From Nemertoderma westbladi (Eukaryota > Xenacoelomorpha > Nemertodermatida > Nemertodermatidae): 59,919 nucleotides of DNA. Shown piece after piece: positions 23,157-33,737 of the stretch. Made by a program: the position numbers and the translations under genes. The stretch spans positions 1 to 59,919 of the forward strand of contig JAUCBJ010007328.1 of assembly GCA_032718475.1 (NCBI GenBank). Reading direction: 5' to 3'. The notes beneath the pieces were generated by a model. That model was not told the origin of the DNA. It saw only the letters and a list, made by a program, of their open reading frames with translations, and searched no databases. Positions within the stretch are counted from its first letter, which is position 1. Every line of letters starts with the position of its first letter.

Positions 23157-23541
23157 TAACTTTCTAATATTGGCGTTATATGTAGATGACTTACTGCTTT
23201 GCTCCAATTCCATGATTATGTTGAAGGAAGAAAAATTAGCAATTTCAGAGCGATTTAATACAAAAGATTTAGGTGAAGTACGTTACTGCTTGGGAATCAA
23301 GATAGAAAGAGATCGCGATAATCGAAAATTAAAATTAAATCAGCAAGCATATCTTGAAGATCTCTTAAATAAGTTTGGAATGCAAGACTGTAATACTGTC
23401 TCAACACCGTTTGATGCCAATTCAAATTTGTCACTTAATGAAGGGGAGTCAGTTAATCAGAAGAGTTATCAAGCGGCTATAGGAGGGCTGACATATGCTG
23501 TTTGTGCTACTGTACAAGACCGGACTTGGCTGCAGCACTAA
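23113..23541 (+). pseudogene. Copia pol fragment, RT catalytic block in a shifted frame
   Basis: Continues RT in another frame: SHADPCIYIK, LALYVDDLLLCSN (catalytic YVDD near 23178-23189), DLGEVRYCLGIKIERD, then the connection to AIGGLTYAVCAT. The frame breaks again at about 23510-23516, where five extra bases (GTACA) shift it and a stop follows. Confidence 0.88.
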
Positions 23542-24131
23542 GTAATGTTAATCAATTCAGTTCTAATCCAGGCGAGGAACACTGGAAAGCGGTGAAGAGA
23601 ATATTCAGATACATTAAAGGAACGATGGATGTCGGCATTGAATATGTTGCTGATCAATCTAACAACCGTGTTCAATTAGTTGGATATGTAGATGCTGATT
23701 GGGGAAGAAACTATGATAGAAAATCTATATCTGGATATTTGTTCTTTGTGAACGATTCACTTATTTCATGGGCGTGTAAAAAACAAACACTTGTGGCTCA
23801 GAGTACAACGGAGGCAGAGTATATTGCTGCTAGTGTCGCCACCAGGGAGTTAGTGTGGTTAAGAACTTTATTGGGGGATTTAGGCATTGACCAAAATGGG
23901 AGCACTACGTTATTCGAGGATAACAATGGGTGTATTGCGTTATCGGAAAATCCACGTTTTCATGGAAGAACTAAGCATATAGAAATTAAATATCATTACA
24001 TTCGAGACATGGTTAATAAGAAGATTGTTGTTCTAAAACATTGCCCAACTGAACATATGATCGCAGACATTATGACCAAACCACTATTCAAAGAAAAATT
24101 TTTAAAATTCAGAACAAAAATGATGGGTTAA
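23517..24131 (+). pseudogene. Copia pol fragment, RT end and RNase H
   Basis: Third frame segment, starting RPDLAAALSNVNQF. RNase H landmarks: VGYVDADWGRN, SISGYLFF, AQSTTEAEYIA, EDNNGCIALSENP, GRTKHIEIKYHYIRD and the Copia-typical ADIMTKPL near the end. Ends with a natural stop 48 bp before the 3' LTR. With two frame breaks, the element as assembled cannot make full pol. Confidence 0.9.
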
Positions 24132-24170
24132 ATTTCATCTCAGATCTCAAGATAAACTGACGTACTTGAC

Positions 24171-24179
24171 GAGGGGAAG
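24171..24179 (+). other. Copia polypurine tract
   Basis: GAGGGGAAG directly abuts the 3' LTR, the expected place for plus-strand priming. Confidence 0.8.
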
Positions 24180-24421
24180 TGTTGGAAATATTTTATTATT
24201 GGTTCGTCAAGTACTCTGCCAAACTGTATTGCACAATATAGTTCTGTTTTGTAATATCTCTATGTATATTGGTGATGGGCGTTTGTTTGTCTTCTAAACT
24301 CAAATGGACTATCAGCTGTTAATGTAACTTACTGTACGATATATTATTTCTAGTTTGAAAAGCGATTTTATGTATTGATTAAAAGGTTGTTTGAGACACA
24401 GTTATAAATTGTTTTCTAATA
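24180..24421 (+). mobile_element. Copia 3' LTR (242 bp)
   Basis: Identical to the 5' LTR by eye except for a 12-bp insertion (TAAACTCAAATG-like) after GTTTGTTTGTCTTC. Followed at 24422-24426 by AAAAC, the right copy of the target-site duplication. Confidence 0.93.
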
Positions 24422-24733
24422 AAAACTAGTTGGTGGTCTGAATACCTGATTTACACCTGATGTGACACACAACAGACCTAAGACGAGTACAGCAGCATTA
24501 CCGGTTCCTATGTTTGTATGTCAGTATGTGGTGTCACGATAAACACTTCACTACTACTGTAAGAGGGAATAACATGGTTATTTTACCCTAGGGCAAAATA
24601 ACTTTTTTGGCCGTAGCCCAGCATTAGGGATAGTTATCATCCCGCTAATAAATGTGTAACAACTGTACATTGTACAGTTTGTTCTTTGTTGTATGACACA
24701 GTTGTATTATGATCAATGACTACCGGTACAATA

Positions 24734-25048
24734 CACATTACGATCAATCTAACCAATATCACTACTACTGACTACTGTACTATTGGTAGTAGTGATATTG
24801 GTATAACAACAGCTGATTAGTGATCAGTCTCAAAAATAAAACTGTAATGTGTTCTATTGACATAAGTTTATTGTTTTGGTTAGAATAACACATTACGATC
24901 AATCTAACCAATATCACTACTACTGACTACTGTACTATTGGTAGTAGTGATATTGGTATAACAACAGCTGATTAGTGATTAGTCTCAAAAATAAAACTGT
25001 AATCTGTTCTATTGACATAAGTTTATTGTCTTGGTTAGAATAACAAGC
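24734..25048 (+). repeat. 155-bp segment in tandem (two copies) with a perfect hairpin
   Basis: Copies start at 24734 and 24889 (CACATTACGATCAATCTAAC). Each contains a perfect 17-bp stem (ACCAATATCACTACTAC at 24752 with its reverse complement at 24786-24802) and ends with TTATTGTTTTGGTTAGAATAAC. Part of an interspersed family also found at 39.05-39.5 kb. Confidence 0.9.
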
Positions 25049-25180
25049 CACTATGCAGCGCACTGTAACCTGCTCCTTTCCTTAAATTGACAATTTAACA
25101 TTCAGTTGAGACGAGATATTAATTCACCGGGATGGGATTTTGGCCCAGTTTCCCCCTGTCTCCAGTCTCCGGAGTAAGCA
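25049..25180 (+). repeat. End segment of the CCTGCTCCTTTCC...TTCACCGGGATGGG family
   Basis: ACTGTAACCTGCTCCTTTCC, AATTTAACATT, GATATTAATTCACCG and GATGGGATTTT recur in the same order at 39.41-39.51 kb, and a fragment recurs at 9.05-9.12 kb inside the DHTKD1 intron. No coding capacity. Confidence 0.75.
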
Positions 25181-25324
25181 TTACATAACTGTAGTCCATT
25201 GTCTGATTGTTGATTGCTCTAGGCCTACTCCAGTCAGCAACAGAGCTACCCTGTAGCTGTGTAGTTCCAATAGTCTGATAGTAGGAGAGTTAGGATAGTC
25301 CTGGCATGTACCCTAAGATAAACC

Positions 25325-25465
25325 GGGTGCTGGTCACTTCGCCGCACTGCCACTTCGCCGCGGGTCACCTCGCCGCAGATAATGTGCGGCGAGGTGTCTT
25401 TGCGGCAAGGTGTCTTACTGTGAATGCCATTTCGCCGCAAATTATCGGACACCTCGCCGCAAGTC
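25325..25465. repeat. Cluster of TCGCCGC motifs in both orientations
   Basis: Seven CTTCGCCGC/CCTCGCCGC-like octamers within about 140 bp, five forward and two inverted. They include the hairpin CACCTCGCCGCA...TGCGGCGAGGTG. GC-rich and CpG-rich in an AT-rich setting. No gene. Confidence 0.7.
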
Positions 25466-25579
25466 AATATTAATCATTTATTTCTATATTTACATGGATG
25501 CCTACTTATGGCATTGGACATTATTATTAGAACACTGTAGAATAAATACAATAATACCGTCAGACGGTAAGGTTTGTCG

Positions 25580-27092
25580 CCGAAGCTTGAGTGTAGCTGC
25601 CACCGGGGGGAGGGGGGTGTGTGGAGACACCATAGAAGCCGAAGCTTGAGTGTAGCTGCCACCGGGGGGAGGGGGGATGTGTGGAGACACCATAGAAGCC
25701 GAAACTTGAGTGTAGCTGCCACCGGGGGGAGGGGGGATGTGTGGAGACACCATAGAAGCCGAAACTTGAGTGTAGCTGCCACGAGGGGGAGGGGGGGTGT
25801 GTGGAGACACCATAGAAGCCGAAGCTTGAGTGTTGCTACCACCGGGGGGAGGGGGTGTGTGGAGACACCATAGAAGCCGAAGCTTGAGTGTAGCTACCAC
25901 CGGGGGGAGGGGGGTGTGTGGAGACACCATAGAAGCCGAAACTTGAGTGTAGCTGCCACCGGGGGGAGGGGGGTGTGTGGAGACACCATAGAAGCCGAAG
26001 CTTGAGTGTAGCTGCCACGAGGGGGAGGGGGGTGTGTGGAGACACCATAGAAGCCGAAACTTGAGTGTAGCTGCCACCGGGGGGAGGGGGGTGTGTGGAG
26101 ACACCATAGAAGCCGAAACTTGAGTGTAGCTGCCACCGGGGGGAGGGGGGTGTGTGGAGACACCATAGAAGCCGAAGCTTGAGTGTAGCTGCCACCGGGG
26201 GGAGGGGGGTGTGTGGAGACACCATAGAAGCCGAAGCTTGAGTGTAGCTGCCACGAGGGGGAGGGGGGTGTGTGGAGACACCATAGAAGCCGAAGCTTGA
26301 GTGTAGCTGCCACGAGGGGGAGGGGGGTGTGTGGAGACACCATAGAAGCCGAAACTTGAGTGTAGCTGCCACGAGGGGGAGGGGGTGTGTGGAGACACCA
26401 TAGAAGCCGAAGCTTGAGTGTTGCTACCACCGGGGGGAGGGGGTGTGTGGAGACACCATAGAAGCCGAAGCTTGAGTGTAGCTACCACCGGGGGGAGGGG
26501 GGTGTGTGGAGACACCATAGAAGCCGAAGCTTGAGTGTAGCTGCCACGAGGGGGAGGGGGGTGTGTGGAGACACCATAGAAGCCGAAGCTTGAGTGTAGC
26601 TGCCACGAGGGGGAGGGGGGTGTGTGGAGACACCATAGAAGCCGAAACTTGAGTGTAGCTGCCACGAGGGGGAGGGGGTGTGTGGAGACACCATAGAAGC
26701 CGAAGCTTGAGTGTTGCTACCACCGGGGGGAGGGGGTGTGTGGAGACACCATAGAAGCCGAAGCTTGAGTGTAGCTACCACCGGGGGGAGGGGGGTGTGT
26801 GGAGACACCATAGAAGCCGAAGCTTGAGTGTAGCTGCCACCGGGGGGAGGGGGGTGTGTGGAGACACCATAGAAGCCGAAACTTGAGTGTAGCTGCCACC
26901 GGGGGGAGGGGGGTGTGTGGAGACACCATAGAAGCCGAAGCTTGAGTGTAGCTGCCACCGGGGGGAGGGGGGTGTGTGGAGACACCATAGAAGCCGAAGC
27001 TTGAGTGTAGCTGCCACGAGGGGGAGGGGGGTGTGTGGAGACACCATAGAAGCCGAAGCTTGAGTGTTGCTCCCGCCGGGGTGAGGGGGGAG
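25580..27092. repeat. 59-bp G-rich satellite with a five-unit higher-order repeat
   Basis: About 26 copies of a 58-60 bp unit: CGAAGCTTGAGTGTAGCTGC, then a GGGGGGAGGGGGG block, then TGTGTGGAGACACCATAGAA. Variants (AGCTTG/AAACTTG, TAGCTGCC/TTGCTACC, CACCGG/CACGAG) recur every five units, for example the TTGCTACC variant at 26421 and 26714 (293 bp) and at 25832 (589 bp before). No monomer has a stop in the minus strand, which explains the spurious open frames up to 387 codons. Confidence 0.95.
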
Positions 27093-27391
27093 TGTGAACT
27101 GATTAGATGATGTTAGTGGTGAAGTGATATTTAATGAGCAATCAGTTTTAGTATGATACAGGATTTTGATATTAGTTGGTTGTATTTAGATACTGATATA
27201 CTGCAGGTAATTACGACTAGAATATTTTTTTTTTTATTTATATATTTATTTTAATTATACCATTCTAAAGCAATCCCCTAGAGTGACAATTCTTTCATGT
27301 ATTAAAAAATAACAGATTGATTTATTATATTTATATTATTTGATATGTTCTTTTTATGTTTTTTTTTGAGTTCTTATTATCTATCCATTTT

Positions 27392-27872
27392 TAGGATAGT
27401 TCTTTTTACATAACACAAGCAAACAAACAAGAACCCCCCCCCCCCCCCACATTCCAAAAACTACAGTACCAAACACAGTCGAAAATAGAAAGAGCACAAA
27501 AAAATAACACCGGGCACCAACTTTTAGATAAAATTAGCAACGCGTTGCTTTTCTATAAGAAAATCCCAGAAATTATTTAATAAAATTGTCGCGAAATTAA
27601 ATATTCATTTCTTATCAGATCAGGTAGGCCTATCATTTGTTGTGTACTGAAGTACTGTATAACAAACTATGTACTGTATGTAGGGAAGCCTACCGGGTAC
27701 CGTACCTGTCACATATAGTAATAGCGGGTTAGCTAATAGGCCTGTTTGCCTGTGTACTGGAATAGCTTGGTCTGGGACTGATTGCTGAGGATATAAATTA
27801 GAAAGTTAGGCCCGTTACCGTAGGGATACGTACTGTACATGACGTACAGTACGGTACAACATAGGATTTCGT
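27392..27872 (+). repeat. Interspersed repeat, full-length copy of a family also inverted at 51.5-52.4 kb
   Basis: AGGATAGTTCTTTTTACA through GAAAATAGAAAGAGCACAAA, TTTTAGATAAAATTAGC, ATTTCTTATCAGATCAGG to GTACAACATAGG. It is collinear with the reverse complement of 51950-52437. A poly-C run (about 27434-27449) replaces the ACACCCGAACACA stretch of the other copies. No coding capacity. Confidence 0.85.
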
Positions 27873-29460
27873 CAAAAGTATAAGGAATCACATTAGCTAA
27901 TTAAAATTCTCACTATTAAACTACTACTAAAACTACTACACTCACTACTAAAATCTCACTTTCATTTCCGCTGTCAGTTTTCACTTCTGACCTTATGCAG
28001 ACTGTCTGTCGGTCTGTCTGTCTATCAGTCTGTCCGTCGAAAATATAAGGAATCACATTAGCTAATTAAAATTCTCTCTATGGGGGTTTTCCTGGTCAAG
28101 GATTTCATTTCCGCTGTCAGTTTTCACTTTTGACCCTATCCAGACTGCCTGTCGGTCTGTCTGTCAGTCTGTCTGTCCGTCAAAAATATAAGGAATCACA
28201 TTAGCTAATTAAAATTCTCACTATGGGGGTTTTCCTGGTCAAGGATTTCATTTCCGCTGTCAGTTTTCACTTCTGACCTTATGCAGACTGTCTGTCGGTC
28301 TGTTGGTCTGTCTATCAGTCTGTCCGTCGAAAATATAAGGAATCACATTAGCTAAATAAATTCTCTCTATGGGGGTTTTCCTGGTCAAGGATTTCATTTC
28401 CGCTGTCAGTTTTCACTTTTGACTCTATCCAGACTGCCTGTCGGTCTGTCTGTCAGTCTGTCTGTCCGTCAAAAATATAAGGAATCACATTAGCTAATTA
28501 AAATTCTCACTATGGGGGTTTTCCTGGTCAAGGATTTCATTTCCGCTGTCAGTTTTCACTTCTGACCTGATGCAGACTGTCTGTCGGTCTGTTGGTCTGT
28601 CTGTCTGTCTATCAGTCTGTCCGTCGAAAATATAATGAATCACATTAGCTAATTAAAATTCTCTCTATGGGGGTTTTCCTGGTCAAGGATTTCATTTCCG
28701 CTGTCAGTTTTCACTTTTGACCCTATCCAGACTGCCTGTCGGTCTGTCTGTCAGTCTGTCTGTCCGTCAAAAATATAAGGAATCACATTAGCTAATTAAA
28801 ATTCTCACTATGGGGGTTTTCCTGGTCAAGGATTTCATTTCCGCTGTCAGTTTTCACTTCTGACCTTATGCAGACTGTCTGTCGGTCTGTCTGTCTGTCT
28901 ATCAGTCTGTCCGTCGAAAATATAAGGAATCACATTAGCTAATTAAAATTCTCTCTATGGGGGTTTTCCTGGTCAAGGATTTCATTTCCGCTGTCAGTTT
29001 TCACTTTTGACCCTATCCAGACTGCCTGTCGGTCTGTCTGTCAGTCTGTCTGTCCGTCAAAAATATAAGGAATCACATTAGCTAATTAAAATTCTCACTA
29101 TGGGGGTTTTCCTGGTCAAGGATTTCATTTCCGCTGTCAGTTTTCACTTCTGACCTTATGCAGACTGTCTGTCGGTCTGTTGGTCTGTCTATCAGTCTGT
29201 CCGTCGAAAATATAAGGAATCACATTAGCTAATTAAAATTCTCTCTATGGGGGTTTTCCTGGTCAAGGATTTCATTTCCGCTGTCAGTTTTCACTTTTGA
29301 CCCTATCCAGACTGCCTGTCGGTCTGTCTGTCCGTCAAAAATATAAGGAATCACATTAGCTAATTAAAATTCGCTCTATGGGGGTTTTCCTGGTCAAGGA
29401 TTTCATTTCCGCTGTCAGATTTCACTTTTGACCCTATCCAGACTGTCTGTCGGTCAGTCT
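27873..29460 (+). repeat. Dimeric satellite, about 145-bp monomers alternating in two types
   Basis: AATATAAGGAATCACATTAG starts near 28042, 28187, 28332, 28476, 28628, 28773, 28918, 29063, 29209 and 29339. Two monomer types alternate (CTTCTGACCTTATGCAGACT with ATCAGTC against CTTTTGACCCTATCCAGACT with GTCAGTC), giving a dimer of about 290 bp. Each monomer carries a variable (TCTG)n stretch. The first monomer has an internal ACTACTA-rich insertion. Confidence 0.93.
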
Positions 29461-29910
29461 GTTTAGGCTTTTTTGTTTAGGCTGTTTAGTCAGTTTAGGC
29501 CTATCTTACTGCAGTACTGCCTTATTCTGTTATTGCTAAAGTCTGGCAGTCTGTAAGCAGGTCTGCAGTAGGCCTACCGGTAGTTAAATTACAGTAGATA
29601 CAAGCTGAAAAGCGTCGCTAACATGTACTTAATAGTCCAGCAACATTTTCCCTTCTTAGAAATCAAATAAATGTCATGGAACAGACGTGTGTGTCATGGC
29701 GCAATACCCATGGAACAGACGTACAGTATGTGCCATGGTACCGAAAGGAAACAACACAAGATTGTAGCCGTTCTATCTTACTTGAAAGTTGAAAGCCTTT
29801 CTTAGTTTTTAAGAAGGAATTCTCGCGCTCTCGTCACCGTAGTTATCATATTAAACAGTTAAGGTAGTACGGGTTGACCTCGGGTGCCTAATGAAATGAA
29901 TAACAATACT
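29461..29910. other. No gene seen
   Basis: Short TTTAGGC repeats at the satellite edge and a partial direct duplication of CATGGAACAGACGT (29678 and 29710). Nothing coding. Confidence 0.45.
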
Positions 29911-30180
29911 TATTGCGCGGTTATCAAGTTATTTTCCCGTATATTTTACCCGAGGGCAGGAATAACCCGAGGGCGTAGCCCGAGGGTTTCCTGCCCGAGG
30001 GTAAAATATTAGGGATAATAACTTGATAACCGGGCAATAAATGTGTTATTCCACATTATTAACATTTCTAAAAGGGTTTTTGTTTGGGGGCAAGTGAAGT
30101 AAATGGGGCTTGGTATTTTGGGGGGATTAAATATATATCAATATATATTAAATCATTAAAATGTATTTGTGCGTTCAGAA
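29911..30180 (+). mobile_element. Truncated relative of the palindrome-ended element
   Basis: A hairpin at 29911-30041 (GGTTATCAAGTTATTTTCCC pairing with its reverse complement, centre CCCGAGGGCGTAGCCCGAGG) is followed by TTCTAAAAGGG, TTTGTTTGGGG, AAATGGGGCTTGG and TTTTGGGGGG. These match in order the sequence after the hairpin in the left element (17.79-17.9 kb). Beyond about 30.18 kb the similarity is lost. Confidence 0.75.
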
Positions 30181-30844
30181 TGATTAAATAATGCATAACT
30201 AAATACTGTATAAGTACAGTAGATATCGGAAAATTAAAATTTTTTAATTAATTTAATTTAATAATATTTAAAATTTTCCCTCATCGTCCGATATTTTCGA
30301 TAAATGTATCATTTAATTTTGGTGAAAAGAGTATGTTTTAATAAACTATAGGCGCGCCAGATCCATATTTACTGTAGAACACATCATGCAGAGCAGGTGC
30401 AGGTGCTACAGTGGTAGCCTAACTTTGGACCACTGATAGGCGTAATAGTTTTCTAAAACCTTTTGTAAACTGGATAAAAATAGTGAGTCAGTGCCCACCC
30501 TATCTAAATGGGACATTTGGAGCCTAGTCAGCCAGGATCTGAAATATTTCTTGAGCTTCCCGACACATTTACGAGTTATTATTTAAAAGTTTCATGATAA
30601 TAAAGACTAACATCGGTGTTTATTGTTCTTCGATAGGACGCAGTTTCACATAGATTTGAGCTTATTGAGGAGACATTCGAGAATATTCACTAACTCGCTA
30701 TGCTCGTTCTTGTGAATGCCTGTACTTGACCCCTGCGTGACAGAAACACTTTAGGGCCTACTTTATATCGAATACAGAAAAACTAATAATTTATTAAGAC
30801 TTCATATTGGTGCATGCGGAACCATTTATATCAAGGAAATTCAT
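30181..30844. other. No gene seen
   Basis: AT-rich, with several TATATA runs near 30131-30151 and no domain-bearing open frame. Confidence 0.45.
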
Positions 30845-30990
30845 TGTGTAGTGGTTTAACAGTTTAATTATATCGGAGCCTTGAACTCGGGTCTCTGACT
30901 CCAGATGTTTGTGGGTTCGAGTCTAGGAAGATGGCCAGGGAAATTTTCATTCCGGATTCGCATAAATCTCCGTTAGGCCTATATATAAAA
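30845..30990 (+). mobile_element. tRNA-like SINE head, plus strand
   Basis: A box A-like TAGTGGTTTAACAG is followed about 55 bp later by box B GGTTCGAGTCT (30913-30923). No complete cloverleaf can be drawn with confidence, so it is better read as a tRNA-derived SINE than as a functional tRNA gene. It does not carry the GTGTGGCG body of the other SINEs. Confidence 0.5.
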
Positions 30991-31619
30991 AAAGACTGAT
31001 TCCGTGTTACATTACCGTAATCATTAGCATACTGTAGTTACAAAACAACAGTTTTATTTAAAGCCAGCTTTATCATTATTCAAATAAAATCAATATTCAT
31101 TTCCTTAAGACTGCGTCCAACTTACATAATATACATAAAGATAGAAAAGAGCACGAAATATGTACTGTAGCCTACCTACTGTAGCCTGCTGTACAGACTT
31201 GTATCGCAACCAGTCCACATCTTCACAGCTTCGCAGCTTTATCCTCCAGGCAGTCGGACAGCAATTAAGTGATGAACAAATCGTACAGTACCACACACAG
31301 GTACCACCAGTATTAAGCCTCCTACCATGCCAAGCAGCTTGGTCTAGTCAGCCCACTGCCTGGCTACAGGCAGCGCGTACCGTACCGTTCTGGTACTTTC
31401 AATTTCAGATAATGCATAATGATACAAAAATGTGTTGTGGTACCGGTAGGTATGTTCTGACAATCTGATTTGCTAATAGAGCTAGGCCTAGGATAATAGG
31501 CAGTTGCATAGCAACGCGGGAATATCACTGATATTTTCCCGTGGGCAAAAAGTGATATTTTTTAGGTAGCCCACTATTATAAATGATATTTGACCCGCTT
31601 ATAAATGGGGAATAACAAA
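30991..31619. other. No supported gene; palindromic fragment at 31518-31615
   Basis: The plus frame 31160-31468 has no recognised domain. 31518-31615 holds GGGAATATCACTGATATTTTCCC with a reversed partner AAATGATATTTGACCCG, probably the edge of another palindrome-ended element abutting the 31620 repeat. Confidence 0.4.
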
Positions 31620-32334
31620 AGTTGTTACACATTTATTAGCGGGATGATAACTATCCCTAATGCTGGGCTACGGCCAAAAAAGTTATTTTGCCCTAGGGCA
31701 AAATAACCATTTTATTCCCTCTTAGTAGTGAAGTGTTTATCGTGACACCACATACTGACATACAAACATAGGAACCGGTAATGCTGCTGTACTCGTCTTA
31801 GCAGGTCTGTTGTGTGTCACATCAGCTGTAAATCAGGTATTCAGACCACCAACTAGTTTTGTACTTCGTTTCATTATTATTGGGCGTTTTGTATTTCATG
31901 TTTCATTATTATTGGGCTGTGCTCCACTAGACAGCAAGGCCTATTTATGTCTCATTAATCACCTCATTTGTCATACTCATACTGACGGATTATATTGACG
32001 GCACTGATCTATGACTAAACTTTCAATTTCCACAGCAAATTAAGAGGTACCGGTACAGTAGGCCTACATAGTGTCACAGTCCAGAGTCGCACCGTACCAG
32101 GTCTGTAGCCTGCAGCCCTGCAGGTAGGTCTAGTTTGGCCTGTATTTATATAGGCTGCAAGGTACCGTACTACCTCGTACTGCAGTGGAGGCGTTTCTCC
32201 AGTTCCTTCCTCCTAAATGTTAAAAAAAGATATCTAAGAATGTCGTTTAAATACGTTCGCCTCTTTCTGCCTTTTCCTTTTTAATACAGACATTGAAACG
32301 TTTTAATATTAAAGTAAAGTGAAAAAAAGTATTA

Positions 32335-32575
32335 ACCGGTCTTCTAAGCGGAAGGTCTGGTGTTCAAGCCCCAGAACAGCCAAATTTTTGCTAGCTTCCA
32401 GTTGTACTGTAGGCTAATGGCAACCTGTCATGAGTTAAGGAGTAAAGAATATGGTTAGATAACCAGAGTACTCGACCTTGGGAGTAGTGTGGTGCCTTCC
32501 CTGCGTTACAGATAATAGCCAAGATAATGGAGCCTTTGGGTTGTTGCCTCGGGTGTTTCTTCTTACACGTTTAAA
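32335..32575 (+). mobile_element. SINE copy inside the right element, plus strand
   Basis: GGTGTTCAAGCCCC (box B-like, about 32359-32372), then GGAGTAGTGTGGTGCCTTCC and CAGATAATAGCCAA. Orthologous by position to 18885-19175, so it was already present before the two element copies separated. Confidence 0.7.
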
Positions 32576-33604
32576 TATAACTTTACTTTACTTTTATGCA
32601 GTTCTTAGCCAACACTACATTTTCTAGACCATACAGTACTTTGATATAGTGGAGCGGAGATAGGTGTTGGTCGACTCAAAGTGACATCCTTCTTTTAAAA
32701 TGGCATAACAACCATTAGCTCAAATATAGCTCAAAATGTGGAGAAAAAGAAGTACCTACTTTTTTCCCTAGGGAATAATAGTTAATCATACAGTAGGCCT
32801 AGGATTGCATTGAACTTACTTTTCCCGGCGAAAGATGTAAATGTGAAAATATTTTTCGTGGAATTTCTTAAACTTTATTACATGTGTTGAAAGAGCATCG
32901 AAATAGAAAATGTTTTTAGCTTTAAGTAATATATATATATTAATATATATTAATATACATATAATATATATTCTTAATAAACTTCATATATTCCAGAACC
33001 ATTAAATTAATTAACATTTTCCTAAGTACTAAATAATTAATTATACTAATAAATGTATTTAATGTGAACGATATACACCCCCCTTCTGTGGGTAGTGGAT
33101 ACATGACATGTCCACCAAAAATACTATTCAATTAATTCAGCCAAATTAGTTATATATCCAATTTGAAGTTAATGCAATGTTACTCCTAGCGGCCAATGTA
33201 AGAAAATAGGAATTTTAGAATGTAAACCATGTAAATAAGTTTGACATCAATATTCACTAACAAATTCAGGTGCTTTTTTGATGAACGAATCTTACTGCGA
33301 TTGGATGAATTAAGCATAGAGCTATACAACACACATGACACAGTAGGCCTAATGTTTTACCTTTGGAGCTTGGGTGTTATTATTCCCTTGGGCAAAATAA
33401 CACCTATGCAATTAATGAATTAAAGTGAAACACACCGAAAATTTTCCAATGCCCTTGGGCAAAATCAATATAAACACCCCCAAAACTTTTCAAGCCCCAT
33501 TTTGTAAACTCTCCCACCAAACAATGCCCTTTTAGAATCTGTAAATAGTTGTTAAGGGATAAAAATAATCGAAATGCATACCACAGTACATGTGTAACAA
33601 CTTA

Positions 33605-33737
33605 CTTATTCCCCAGAAGTTAGTTATTTTCCCAGTTATTTAACCCTTGGGCAGGAACACCCTCGGGCTTCGCCCTCGGGTTGTTTCCTGCCCGCGGGTT
33701 AAATTACTGGGAAAATAACTAACTTCTGGGGAATAAG
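33605..33737. repeat. 133-bp imperfect palindrome at the end of the right element
   Basis: Same hairpin as 17626-17758, with CTTATTCCCCAGAAGTTAGT at one edge and its reverse complement at the other, and CGGGCTTCGCCCTCGGG at the centre. Confidence 0.9.

Larger units (their letters stand above)
17619..24664 (+). mobile_element. Left copy of a 2.2-kb palindrome-ended element, interrupted by Copia
   Basis: Without the Copia insertion and one target duplication (19662-24426), the remaining about 2.28 kb matches the reverse complement of 31620-33744 almost end to end. Shared limits are AACTATGCTTATTCCCC at the left and AATGTGTAACAACT at the right. The ends carry related palindromic sequence (a 133-bp hairpin at the left; TTATTTTACCCTAGGGCAAAATAAC at the right). 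No transposase frame is present. The short open frames shared with the other copy (17940-18122 minus, 18232-18423 plus) are explained by nucleotide identity. It contains a SINE. It may be a non-autonomous DNA transposon or one arm of an inverted segmental duplication. Confidence 0.8.

Noticed and set aside
25474-27047. Pro/Ser/Leu-rich open frames up to 387 codons on the minus strand
   Set aside because: Pure translation of the 59-bp satellite; several frames are open simultaneously.
30905-30930. Possible functional tRNA gene
   Set aside because: A box B is present but no complete cloverleaf with acceptor and anticodon stems could be drawn; a SINE head is more likely.
18232-33131. ORF pairs shared by the two inverted element copies (18232-18423 with 32940-33131; 17940-18122 with 33241-33423)
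   Set aside because: Identity follows from the nucleotide duplication; they are short, AT-rich, and show no domain or synonymous bias that I can see.
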